DNA from: an uncultured Flavobacteriaceae bacterium
Lineage (GTDB): Bacteria > Bacteroidota > Bacteroidia > Flavobacteriales > Flavobacteriaceae
DNA length: 64,000 nt
Direction of reading: 5' to 3'
Assembly: GCA_947494715.1 (NCBI GenBank)
Contig: CANLWG010000010.1
Coordinates: forward strand, 1 to 64,000
Shown: positions 57,601-64,000 of the stretch, in pieces
Numbering within the stretch: position 1 is the first letter of the stretch
Layout: every line of letters begins with the position of its first letter
Made by a program: the position numbers and the translations under genes
The notes under the pieces: generated by a model
The model's database searches: none
Told to the model about the DNA's origin: nothing
Seen by the model: only the letters and a program-made list of their open reading frames with translations

Positions 57601-60226
57601 CTATTAAAGTATAAACATCCAAGGGATCTAAAGAATCCGTTCCTTGGCTAAGATTTCCGAAAGTAGGTCCAGATTTTGGTCCTATTGTAGTAGCTCCTCC
57701 GGGATATATCAAGGTATAGCGATTACTACCCCATCCACCGGACGGGTTGGCCACTACCCTCCCTAAGTTACTATTGGCACAACTCATGGGTGTAATGGTA
57801 CCTGTCAAGGTCAATAAAGAGGATTCCTGTATATCAAAAGAGGCCGTATCGGTACAACCAGTGTCAACATCGGTTACAGTAATCGTATAGGTTCCCGCTC
57901 CGGATGGCGGTAGGACAACTTCACCATCATTCTGTGGACCTCCTGTAAAAAGTCCACCATTAATATCATAAGTATAGTTGTTGGTAAAACCATCGATTAA
58001 GAAAGTACCTGAACCATCTGTTGCGCCATTACATACCCTTAGGTCTCCACCTGATTTTACTCTTGCCCGAATAGAGCTTATCAGGGCAGGGCTAAATCCT
58101 TCCTGATAAATACAATTATTGGCATCCGTAATTTGAAAGATGTACGAAGTAGTTGTGCTTAACCCTACAAAGGTATCGCTAGCTCCGTTATCCAAAGTTA
58201 TTGGGCTTATTATAGAGTAATTTACTATTGGTGCATTGCCGGTGGGAACCAATTGAACATCGGAAGTACTTGTGGTACAGTTGCTATTGCTTTGTACAAA
58301 ATCCAGGTCCGTCGGTGGATCCACATCCAAAATGGTTATTGGAGTAAGTTCCAAACGACAACCGCCTCCATCTTCAATAATAGGGGTATAGGTACCAGGT
58401 ACCAAATCTGGATAAGAAAGTGTTGCGGAAAAATTCAATCCGTCTATACTGAACACATAACCACTTCCCGAACCTCCCGAAAATGGGCCGACAAAATCGA
58501 TTTGCCCTCCATTTGTTCCTCCGGAACCATCACATGTACGGTCGGAAATCTTGGTTGCGGAACCCACAATAGGGCCAATACCGGTCACGGTAATGCTATC
58601 TGGTGTCCCATCATCATCGGAATCAATGGTCAAGATACAATCAAACGTACCCTGTTGATAACGTACCTGAGGACTGTATGTCCCATCTGGAACCAATAAA
58701 ACCGGATTGGTATCCCAAGGATCGGCCGGGCCTGCCCTAAAGGAAAGATTATACCCATTGGCATCAATAACATTTATATTTATGCGGTTTCCTCCATTGG
58801 TACAGTTGCCATCCACTCCACTGGCGGTAATATCAGGTGGATCTAATTCCGATACATTGGCAGAAGCATTAATCGTACATCCATTGCTATCGGTAATTAT
58901 AAAATCATAGGAGCCCGATGTACTGACCCTAAATTCAGTCTGGGAATTATAGGGATATGGTATCGGGGTAGGTACGGGTGCAACGCCATTGACCGTAAAG
59001 GTATATGGAGGAGAGCCTCCTGATGTGCGCACAATAATAGGAATGTCTGCAGGGCTACAGCTGGGGTCGGTATTGAAGCTTTCGTTTACTTCGGTTGAGG
59101 CATCCAATGGCGATAGCCCATTACCTATTACAATGGGATTACCTCCAGTATCCAGGCTTTGCCTTGGTGGATCTATACCATTCAATGGATCGCCGGTACA
59201 TTGCTGCGTTTCTACCTGTACGATATAGGTTCCAAAACCTACGGCGGAAAACGTATAGGGATTATCCGGTATAAAGGCCGTAAACTCTTGAGCGACACCA
59301 CTGGCATCCAATAAGGTATATTTGTATGGCCCAGGAACATTGTTGGCCGTTACCGTAATAGTTCCTGTATCCCCGGAACATTGGGCATCGGTAAAAGTGG
59401 CTTCAATATCAATATCCAATTGATCAATAGTGATAGGTTGATATGGATATTCGCATGTATTGGGTGTATTTCTTAATCGAGCTTTTACAATGTACGTTCC
59501 AGGGGTTAAATTATCAAAGATAGGTCCTTGCCATGGTCCAAACCCACTCCCGTTATCTATACTGAATTCGTAGGCACTTGAAAGGTTGGTCACCTGAATT
59601 CTTCCCGGTACACCACAGATAAAATCATTTTTTACAAAAGTTTGGGTAATGGTACTCTTCTTTACCTTGAAATAGTAGCTGGTACCATCGGCAACCACCC
59701 TAAATTCGGCCCCGGTTGTGGCCGGGATACTACTTGCCGTCAAATTGAAGGTAGAACCTGTGGCTACCTGTGTATAACAGCCGGTGTTGGTATTTGGGCA
59801 GTCTTCGTTAATGTCAGGTGAACATCCTCCATTGAGGATTTGCCAGGAAACGGAGCTTGGGCTTCCGGATAGGGAAATTGTTCTATCATCCGAATCTCCA
59901 CAGAGATTAAATCGGGCCACGGTCAACCCGTTGGTACTACAGCCCACTTCTTCATCCGCCCCTTGGATGATGGTCATGAACATGGGAGGAGAGGCCAATT
60001 CCCCTAAATTATTATTCTTGGCATTGTGAGTTTTGAAGTTGGAAGCTCTGAGCGAGGAAGCATCGGTATTGGAGTCTTCGATCCTTGGAGTAGGTTTTTC
60101 CAATACGGAGACAACATCACTAATAAAACTATAAACTTTTGTATTTGCTATGGCCGATGTACATACTACTGACAGCGCTATCAATAGTAGGGCATACAGG
60201 GTATGCCGTGGTTTTCTTGGGAGCAT
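51650..60226 (-). CDS. Giant SprB-repeat surface protein with type B T9SS sorting domain
   Basis: 2858 residues. Signal peptide (about 1-27, ending SAIA), a unique N-terminal region (to about 200), then roughly two dozen SprB-like repeats of about 90-110 residues. Each has a GG.PPY.Y pattern, an L.PG.Y.V.V.D motif and a trailing Cys. The last 85 residues are the gliding-motility-associated C-terminal domain (IPNFFTPDGDNNNDLW, KIYDRYGRVV, LPTGDYWYVV), so it is exported by the type IX system. SprB is a mobile gliding adhesin; this is a relative of unknown ligand. Single-gene unit with its own terminator. Confidence 0.92.
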   Translation of the reverse strand: MLPRKPRHTLYALLLIALSVVCTSAIANTKVYSFISDVVSVLEKPTPRIEDSNTDASSLRASNFKTHNAKNNNLGELASPPMFMTIIQGADEEVGCSTNGLTVARFNLCGDSDDRTISLSGSPSSVSWQILNGGCSPDINEDCPNTNTGCYTQVATGSTFNLTASSIPATTGAEFRVVADGTSYYFKVKKSTITQTFVKNDFICGVPGRIQVTNLSSAYEFSIDNGSGFGPWQGPIFDNLTPGTYIVKARLRNTPNTCEYPYQPITIDQLDIDIEATFTDAQCSGDTGTITVTANNVPGPYKYTLLDASGVAQEFTAFIPDNPYTFSAVGFGTYIVQVETQQCTGDPLNGIDPPRQSLDTGGNPIVIGNGLSPLDASTEVNESFNTDPSCSPADIPIIVRTSGGSPPYTFTVNGVAPVPTPIPYPYNSQTEFRVSTSGSYDFIITDSNGCTINASANVSELDPPDITASGVDGNCTNGGNRININVIDANGYNLSFRAGPADPWDTNPVLLVPDGTYSPQVRYQQGTFDCILTIDSDDDGTPDSITVTGIGPIVGSATKISDRTCDGSGGTNGGQIDFVGPFSGGSGSGYVFSIDGLNFSATLSYPDLVPGTYTPIIEDGGGCRLELTPITILDVDPPTDLDFVQSNSNCTTSTSDVQLVPTGNAPIVNYSIISPITLDNGASDTFVGLSTTTSYIFQITDANNCIYQEGFSPALISSIRARVKSGGDLRVCNGATDGSGTFLIDGFTNNYTYDINGGLFTGGPQNDGEVVLPPSGAGTYTITVTDVDTGCTDTASFDIQESSLLTLTGTITPMSCANSNLGRVVANPSGGWGSNRYTLIYPGGATTIGPKSGPTFGNLSQGTDSLDPLDVYTLIVEDSEGCTATFEFDLTPIDAPTLALDPAASDFCYIPGPGATVAVTSTVGTAALGTHQYRINGGPLQAGSSFSGIAPGNYTIEVVDGNNCSDTVNVTINPQLRVNASIETEIPCGGAPGQIRVVVTGGYTSGAGPKQYEVSSDNGVSFGAPIPLASNNFLYDTTTPGTYVFRVADNNTSNSACTASSVPVILDPPVSIDPPTVNVTPASCGQTDNGIVTIIPDATSGIPPYEISFNGGPFGSQTTFSNLIAGNTYPYVVRDARGCETLPASVLIPLDGTPPPDTTVSPVLATCATGVVEGAIQVTGVAGGTPDFTYILQDQFGFELSRIGPTSSTSETFSNLAPGIYTVVTIDALGCRDTDTVTVVQTSLDVVPDPVVPVCDVSGFSNTVEIIGGVGPNFLIRLENDPNPPVTPNSPPRRHTFSGLQYGVTYTVEVTDLGTNCVYLVEIPPVEGPTPLDVTAISTPGFCDVNRNGEIIYTVTGFAIGDDLRIELLNNDDGTRIDLHNPVTTVANPFVDNTLQLPGDYQIIVTNLTDNCTDATGVIIDQNLPAIDILNLTPANCNADGAITVQGSGGAGGPYTFAFMPVSVPPTPGDFGTDTTFTGPAGSYDVYVMDASGCTSFAIAEIIPLSPALPIPTFIVENQCDVTSTSFDIVVQIPFTVDTPRFTLGGDTQFGVLNVAGTLFEYTFNVSTPGDYIVDVVDADGCTSQGTATVYEFLSASGGFSTLSTCNAADGVITISTIGGSGDFDYDLTGTDYLGGAVNISQTNNPVFTNMLPGSYQVTVTDNIVFDGSIFCFFTVNNINLDQAIVPVIGAVLENDISCNGADDGSIDIILAPGTDADGPMEYTLYNAGTTTPIIQQNGSGSFTGLSPGNYDVVVSSARNCTVTAPNIQIDEPPVFSISASAPDFACEPGANRFSSTTITATVVDPGTVGSGYQYSITGYSNYQSSNTFEIVDNGSVQNITVYAIDGNGCRHEFTLPPINPPTDVVPSIIQIDPLNCRDDERVRIQVIGTTDFTVSAISAVAAGPWTNTPGNDYVDVFLPAAGDYLFEVQDNIGGCAYPMPVHTVNEPIEPTVVIAEAKPVSCFGASDGELSIEVTDYTGQYTYNVYSGSDPGKTTILTTGTLDTADNPENIPGLPGGNFFVEVISTDMPFCSSDSNSATIRTPNGALDVTAIEIGNVSCNDNTGRIEATSTGGWDSSPYQYRLLRDDGSGYQEVMAFSANSDFQNLSSGDYRVEIQDIENCTDTFDINLPIVPQIDAGIREPQALVCPNGNNAILEAYDPSTGDASTAIAGATGGVAGAGYNYRLLYLNSNDNTDILSTSGLQSSPTFIGASGGFISGGWYAIEVSSSYDCIFVTPPYFVNPPPPIEPKLVQTRVPGCGGQGEIELRIENPDPLFTYEFQPVENGVVVGPYQDMTGTSQRFPGDAGITYQFDVRKKNAANTCLAVRSNGITMTDATGITLLPNLPDDISCASELDGRIESFVNGGVGNDLFYLYNGDPQDAFSPAATATLFRGPQANGTFEGLPEGTDYYIAVTSGASCSDIAGPFEIIRPEPILFTADSTPVTCSGEEDGTVTIEVTSGGVGLIQFAIEPNFNEFFSDPATPGIYTFDELAVGDYEILIQDENGCFEKDVISVIEPPTLQISNLQTTPELCIGANDGTVVFNIVGGTPFNDPLINPVPYFEYKIEMIDPVNETGLGVFAPYDGQVIPNLQGGASYAIYIQDANGCNTSDVFTIGIGVDLTAEPIVQYGCEGIFPNSTATVEMQDTSLLPRLLFALDVDDITQADATRTWGDLAPGDHTVYIYHENGCTNFVEFSIDAYDPLTLTAIKTGPNEITATAEGGFGGYEFFFQDESYGTENIYTTNVSGTVEVRVVDQNGCVAVAPIPFLFTGMLEIPNFFTPDGDNNNDLWVINGREFFPNIEVKIYDRYGRVVAILDQIKNWDGTYEGSELPTGDYWYVVNQNDARSTRYVGHFTLYR

Positions 60227-60362
60227 AGGTTAAGTACAGTTTTGGCAAGAATATGCGTGATTTGGGATCAGAATATTCTTTGGTGTAATTGTTTAAACTT
60301 ATATTTTCTATTTATCTTTAGACAAAATTGATACCTTATAATATTTCTTTTAACGTGAAATT

Positions 60363-61487
60363 ATGAAAAATAGTATTGTATGCCTGTATTTAATCGTTGT
60401 AACGCTCAATTTTTCTTGCGCCCAGGATGCTGAAAATCAGGTAAATGACCCTTCGGAAGTTCCCTTTACGGCCGAACTTTTAATCGATGGGCTACAGATT
60501 CCATGGGGCATGGCCTTTCTTCCCGATGGCAGCATGTTGGTAACCGAAAAATCCGGTGAACTGATTCATTTTAAGGATGGGAAAAAGACGGAGGTAAACA
60601 ATGTTCCAAAGGTGTACCAAAGAGGACAGGGTGGACTGCTAGATATAGAACTACACCCCAACTATGAAAATAACGGATGGCTCTATATAACCTACTCTTC
60701 CGAAGAAGGCGAAAATAAAGGAGGAAATACCGCATTGATCCGAGCCAAACTAACCAATAATGCGTTAACCGATATTGAATTATTGTACAAAGCAGGTCCA
60801 AATACCACAAAGGGGCAGCATTTCGGCTCCCGTATCGTGTTCGATAATGAAGGATATCTTTATTTTTCGATAGGTGATCGCGGCAACCGCGACGTAAATC
60901 CGCAGGACATTAAGCGGGATGGAGGTAAAATTTATCGCCTAAAGGATGATGGCAGTATTCCTGGTGATAATCCTTTTGTAAACAGCAATGGTGCCAAAAC
61001 TGCTGTTTTTAGCTATGGTCATCGAAACCCCCAGGGTTTGGCCAAACATCCGGAAACAGGACAAATATGGGATAATGAGCATGGGCCAAAAGGTGGCGAT
61101 GAAATCAATACGCTCAAAAAAGGAGCTAACTATGGGTGGCCGGTAATAACCTACGGTATAAATTATAGTGGTACGCCAATTACGGATAAAACCGAAATGG
61201 AGGGTATGGAACAACCTGTGCACTATTGGGTACCAAGTATAGGGCCAAGTGGTATGGCTTTTGTTACCACGGATAACTATGGGGGTTGGAAAGGGAGTGT
61301 ATTGGTAGGTTCCTTGGCATTTCAATATTTGGAGCGATTGGAGCTCAACGGCAACAAGGTAGTAAATCGAGAAAAATTAATGGCGGATATAGGCCGTGTT
61401 CGGGATGTAAAGCAAGGTCCCGATGGGTTAATATACGTCTCCGTGGAAGGTAAGGGAATCTATAAATTGGTACCCAAGGGTAGTTGA
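60363..61487 (+). CDS. PQQ-dependent aldose sugar dehydrogenase-like lipoprotein (GSDH)
   Basis: 374 residues. Lipoprotein-like signal (NFSCAQ, about Cys20), then a six-bladed GSDH/YliI-type propeller. Seen: IPWGMAFLPDGSMLVTEKSG, the QGGLLDIELHPNY histidine motif, YLYFSIGDRGNR, the SYGHRNPQGLA motif (PQQ-binding His and Arg) and WDNEHGPKGGDEIN. It oxidises aldose sugars in the periplasm and passes electrons onward; the next gene encodes a c-type cytochrome that could be the acceptor. No PQQ synthesis genes are in the window. Confidence 0.92.
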   Translation: MKNSIVCLYLIVVTLNFSCAQDAENQVNDPSEVPFTAELLIDGLQIPWGMAFLPDGSMLVTEKSGELIHFKDGKKTEVNNVPKVYQRGQGGLLDIELHPNYENNGWLYITYSSEEGENKGGNTALIRAKLTNNALTDIELLYKAGPNTTKGQHFGSRIVFDNEGYLYFSIGDRGNRDVNPQDIKRDGGKIYRLKDDGSIPGDNPFVNSNGAKTAVFSYGHRNPQGLAKHPETGQIWDNEHGPKGGDEINTLKKGANYGWPVITYGINYSGTPITDKTEMEGMEQPVHYWVPSIGPSGMAFVTTDNYGGWKGSVLVGSLAFQYLERLELNGNKVVNREKLMADIGRVRDVKQGPDGLIYVSVEGKGIYKLVPKGS

Positions 61488-61548
61488 TGCTATTTTTATT
61501 TTCTGAAATAACACTTTTTAGGTTTACAAAATCATACCCCTTGTTTTC

Positions 61549-61953
61549 GTGAAAATATTTCTTTTCATGTATTTTTCCGGCATCATAGGCCTTTCAATCT
61601 TTTTGTTTCAAGATAAAGAGTTGGAAGAAAGCATACAGCGGGGAGGGGAAATTTATCAGGACTTTTGTATTACCTGTCACCAAGGAGCAGGTGAAGGTGT
61701 TGCCAACACTTACCCGCCCTTGGCCGGTTCGGATTACTTATTGACCTACCGGGAAGAAAGTATCCGTGGAATTAAATTTGGACAGCAGGGCGAACTTATG
61801 GTCAATGGTGCTACTTACAACAACACGATGCCATCAATGGGACTGGAAGACGAAGAAATTGCCGATGTTATGAATTTTATCCTGAATTCATGGGGAAATG
61901 CTTCGGATGAAATGGTTACTACAACTGTAGTTGAATCGATTTTGGAAAATTAA
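61549..61953 (+). CDS. Class I cytochrome c
   Basis: 134 residues from a GTG at 61549. N-terminal membrane anchor or signal (about 2-20), heme-binding CITCH (Cys40, Cys43, His44) and a distal Met in the NTMPSMG segment. It follows the sugar dehydrogenase gene by 61 bp and is probably its electron acceptor, feeding a terminal oxidase. Confidence 0.9.
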   Translation: MKIFLFMYFSGIIGLSIFLFQDKELEESIQRGGEIYQDFCITCHQGAGEGVANTYPPLAGSDYLLTYREESIRGIKFGQQGELMVNGATYNNTMPSMGLEDEEIADVMNFILNSWGNASDEMVTTTVVESILEN

Positions 61954-62010
61954 TTCAGTAAGATTCTAGAGACCTAAAGCAATCCATGTCCTCCACAAGA
62001 ACCTGTCCCA

Positions 62011-62820
62011 TTAGCTTTCCGCTTCCAATGCTTTCTTTACAGAACCGTGTTTTTCAAGTAATTCTTTAGCCTTGTCATAGTCCACACCCAATCCCTCGGA
62101 TACGTACCTGGTACCTCGATCCACCAATTTGGTGTTGCTGAGTTGCATATTTACCATCTTGTTTCCCTTTACCCGCCCAATTTTTATCATCAAGGCGGTT
62201 GAAATCATATTCAGGGCCAATTTTTGGGATGTACCGCTTTTCATTCGTGTACTTCCTGTAACGAATTCAGGACCCACATTCATTTCAATGGGAATATCTG
62301 CTTCTATAGCCAATGGGGAACCTGGATTATTGGTTATTCCTGCGGTCAAAAGACCGTTGGCCCGTGCATCCCGGATACCGCCAATAACATAAGGCGTGGT
62401 GCCCGAGGCGGCAATACCTACTACAACGTCATTCTCGTTAATATCAAAGGCCGTAAGGTCTTTCCAGGCCTGTTGGGTATCATCTTCGGCATGCTCCACT
62501 GATTTTCTAATGGCAACATCGCCCCCGGCAATTAGGCCAATGACCCGTGTATGGGGCATTCCATAGGTTGGAGGAATCTCAGAAGCGTCTAAAATGCCCA
62601 ATCTACCACTGGTTCCGGCACCAATGTAAAAAAGTCTTCCTCCCTTTAAAAATCTAGTTGCCAATTCATCTACCAATTTTGTGATCTGGGGTACGGCCAA
62701 AGCAACGGCCTCGGCCACTTTTTGATCCTCTTTGTTCATATTGGTCAAGATGGATGTTGTATCCATTTGTTCCAGGTGGTCGTAATTTGAAGGGGTCTCC
62801 GTAATTTTTTTGTATTCCAT
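62011..62820 (-). CDS. murQ: N-acetylmuramic acid 6-phosphate etherase
   Basis: 269 residues. Cleaves the lactyl ether of MurNAc-6-P to give GlcNAc-6-P and D-lactate in peptidoglycan recycling. SIS-domain motifs are clear: IGAGTSGRLGILDASEIPPT (about 73-92), IAGGD, GIAASGTTPYVIGG and the GSTRMKSGTSQK phosphosugar loop. It lies 3 bp after the DeoR-type regulator gene, in one operon. GlcNAc-6-P would go on via a deacetylase to NagB. Confidence 0.95.
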   Translation of the reverse strand: MEYKKITETPSNYDHLEQMDTTSILTNMNKEDQKVAEAVALAVPQITKLVDELATRFLKGGRLFYIGAGTSGRLGILDASEIPPTYGMPHTRVIGLIAGGDVAIRKSVEHAEDDTQQAWKDLTAFDINENDVVVGIAASGTTPYVIGGIRDARANGLLTAGITNNPGSPLAIEADIPIEMNVGPEFVTGSTRMKSGTSQKLALNMISTALMIKIGRVKGNKMVNMQLSNTKLVDRGTRYVSEGLGVDYDKAKELLEKHGSVKKALEAES

Positions 62821-62823
62821 AGT

Positions 62824-63573
62824 TTAAAGTATGCGTAAATCGTGGTTTCTAAAAAGGTTCAAAAGATTGTTTTCCGGATCTAATTCCGTAATCATAGTAT
62901 TGATGGCATTGATATCACATGTTTTATAGCGATGCTGGGAATTCAACTTTTCAGAAATGGATAAAAGTACCGTTTTTTTTGAGGACTTTATCACTGCTTT
63001 TTTGACTTGGACAATGTCCCAATCAAACTCGGTCAATCCATAACGGGAATCAACATAGCCAGTCCCGATGAAGCTATAATCTACCCGAATTTCCGATAGA
63101 TTATGAATAGTACTGGATCCCATAGAGATTTGGGCATCCTTGGAGATTTCACCACCAATGAAAATAACCGTTGTGTTAGGTTTGGAAACCAATTCCATAG
63201 CTACGGGAAGGCTTAAGGTAAAACAGGTCAATTGGAGTTGGGCTGGTATCAATCTCGCAAGCTCCATACAAGTGGTTCCGCCATCGATAAAAATTACCCC
63301 TCCGTCTTTTAACAGAGTAACCGCCTTCTCGGCAATCGCGATTTTACGGTCAAGCGCATAAACGCTAGTACTTCGGGTACTACTACTAATAAATCCCAGT
63401 GAAATAGCTCCTCCATGGACCTTTCTCAACTTATTCTCAGCATCGAGTTCCTTTACATCCCTTCGTACAGTATCGATGGAAACATCCAAAATTTCGGCTA
63501 TATCCGTCAATTGCACTCTATTGTGCAATTCCACTTCGTTTAATATAGTTCGTTGTCTTTCCTCTTTTAGCAT
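62824..63573 (-). CDS. DeoR-family transcriptional regulator
   Basis: 249 residues. N-terminal winged helix (about 1-57: ERQRTILNEV, VSIDTVRRDVKELD) and the DeoR C-terminal sensor domain with the VIFIDGGTTCMELA phosphosugar-binding loop (about 93-106). It probably senses an amino-sugar phosphate and controls both its own operon with murQ and the divergent nagB. Each of the two promoters carries A-rich repeats that could be its operators. Confidence 0.92.
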   Translation of the reverse strand: MLKEERQRTILNEVELHNRVQLTDIAEILDVSIDTVRRDVKELDAENKLRKVHGGAISLGFISSSTRSTSVYALDRKIAIAEKAVTLLKDGGVIFIDGGTTCMELARLIPAQLQLTCFTLSLPVAMELVSKPNTTVIFIGGEISKDAQISMGSSTIHNLSEIRVDYSFIGTGYVDSRYGLTEFDWDIVQVKKAVIKSSKKTVLLSISEKLNSQHRYKTCDINAINTMITELDPENNLLNLFRNHDLRIL

Positions 63574-63602
63574 AAAAAACAGGTACTATTACACTTCGAT
63601 GC

Positions 63603-63610
63603 CAAAGATA
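63603..63610 (-). promoter_or_regulatory. Candidate promoter box (TATCTTTG) of the deoR-murQ operon
   Basis: Exact TAnnTTTG match on the minus strand, 30 bp before the regulator start codon, giving a UTR of about 23 nt. The expected -33 position falls in the CTGTTTTTTA direct repeat. Confidence 0.5.
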
Positions 63611-63627
63611 AGAAATAATATTATATG

Positions 63628-63647
63628 CTGTTTTTTACTGTTTTTTA
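63628..63647. promoter_or_regulatory. Direct repeat CTGTTTTTTA x2, candidate DeoR operator
   Basis: Two tandem 10-bp units (63628-63637, 63638-63647), one helical turn each, at the -33 region of the deoR-murQ promoter. On the minus strand they read AAAAAACAG twice. Confidence 0.45.
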
Positions 63648-63671
63648 AACTAAAAATTCATTTTAAATTAT

Positions 63672-63706
63672 AAAAAAAGCAAAAAACTGCAAAATAAATA
63701 GCAAAA
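63672..63706. promoter_or_regulatory. A-rich GCAAAA repeats, candidate DeoR operator at nagB
   Basis: Three GCAAAA units start at 63679, 63689 and 63701 within an A-rich run, about 25 bp upstream of the nagB -7 box. They have the same relative orientation as the repeats at the divergent promoter. Confidence 0.45.
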
Positions 63707-63731
63707 TACGGCATGGATATATTTTATTTAT

Positions 63732-63739
63732 TACCTTTG
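63732..63739 (+). promoter_or_regulatory. Candidate nagB promoter box (TACCTTTG)
   Basis: Exact TAnnTTTG match, about 90 bp before the nagB ATG. No good -33 TTG; activation or regulation through the A-rich repeats upstream is plausible. Confidence 0.5.
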
Positions 63740-63827
63740 CAACAATGTTGACATCGCCTGAGATCATTGGCGGCCTCATGAAGACAGAAATCGAAAAATA
63801 AAGGGACTTGAACAATTAGTTAGAACC

Positions 63828-64000
63828 ATGTTAGAAATTAAAAAAAAGGACATATCCTATAAACCAGCGGGTCAGTTCGAGGAAACACGTTTTGAAAAGA
63901 TTCACAACGTAATTTTTGAAAGCTCCGATGAAGCTTCCGCCAATGTAGCGGAGGAAATTGCCGAGTTGATCCGAAAAAAGGAATCTCAAGGTAAAGCCTG
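63828..64000 (+). CDS. nagB: Glucosamine-6-phosphate deaminase, N-terminal part (cut by window end)
   Basis: 57 codons before the window ends. The segment RFEKIHNVIFESSDEASANV followed by a helix with VAEEIAELIRKK matches, from memory, the N-terminus of long Bacteroidota NagB proteins. NagB converts glucosamine-6-phosphate to fructose-6-phosphate and ammonia. Divergence from the murQ-deoR operon supports the call. Only the first part is visible, so the catalytic residues cannot be checked. Confidence 0.7.
   Translation, partial: MLEIKKKDISYKPAGQFEETRFEKIHNVIFESSDEASANVAEEIAELIRKKESQGKA

Noticed and set aside
51650-60226. CRISPR-like or tandem DNA repeats
   Set aside because: The periodicity is at protein level (SprB-like domains of about 100 residues) with divergent DNA; there are no short identical repeats with spacers.

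Overview
The window comes from a bacterium of the phylum Bacteroidota, most likely a marine member of the Flavobacteriaceae. Support: a SusC/SusD pair, a giant SprB-type adhesin with a type IX secretion (type B) sorting domain, a bacillithiol gene (bshA), a Bacteroidota-type LptD, a Cys-type sulfatase, few Shine-Dalgarno sequences, and promoter boxes of the TAnnTTTG type. No tRNA, rRNA, CRISPR array, transposase or integrase was seen.

1-27.9 kb is conserved core: an OmpA-family protein; a GH3/beta-lactamase fusion with bshA and a lipoprotein; an operon of amidase, MlaD and two Fe-S electron-transfer proteins; lptD and ridA; a GlcNAc-kinase-like gene, gap and pfkA; a TamB-like protein; then tsaD, rsmE, a DUF4159 protein, an AI-2E-type permease and a methyltransferase. 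28.3-33.5 kb is a SusC/SusD pair with a clear promoter and a strong terminator.

33.6-40.9 kb is the most interesting stretch. Between the SusD gene and a large FG-GAP/UnbV lipoprotein gene sits a small peptide-natural-product island. It holds a divergent HTH regulator gene and three short genes (58, 57 and 48 codons, too short for ordinary ORF calling). These encode near-identical 24-residue double-glycine leaders followed by very different Cys-rich cores. Next come a GT1-type glycosyltransferase, a C39-peptidase ABC exporter and an HlyD-type adaptor. Each precursor carries its own copy of a ~53-bp upstream repeat. A decayed fragment of a second exporter lies between precursors 2 and 3. No lanthipeptide, radical SAM or YcaO enzyme is present, so the likely products are exported disulfide-rich peptides, possibly glycosylated.

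41-51.3 kb is a carbohydrate-related accessory region: the UnbV lipoprotein, a sulfatase, an esterase and two more FG-GAP proteins, with no classical glycoside hydrolase. 51.6-60.2 kb is a single 2858-residue secreted repeat protein. 60.3-62 kb holds a PQQ-type sugar dehydrogenase and a cytochrome c. 62-64 kb holds murQ with a DeoR-family regulator, divergent from nagB, which runs off the window end. The MurQ/NagB pair, the GlcNAc-kinase-like protein, the NagZ-like GH3 protein and the amidase together suggest peptidoglycan amino-sugar turnover.
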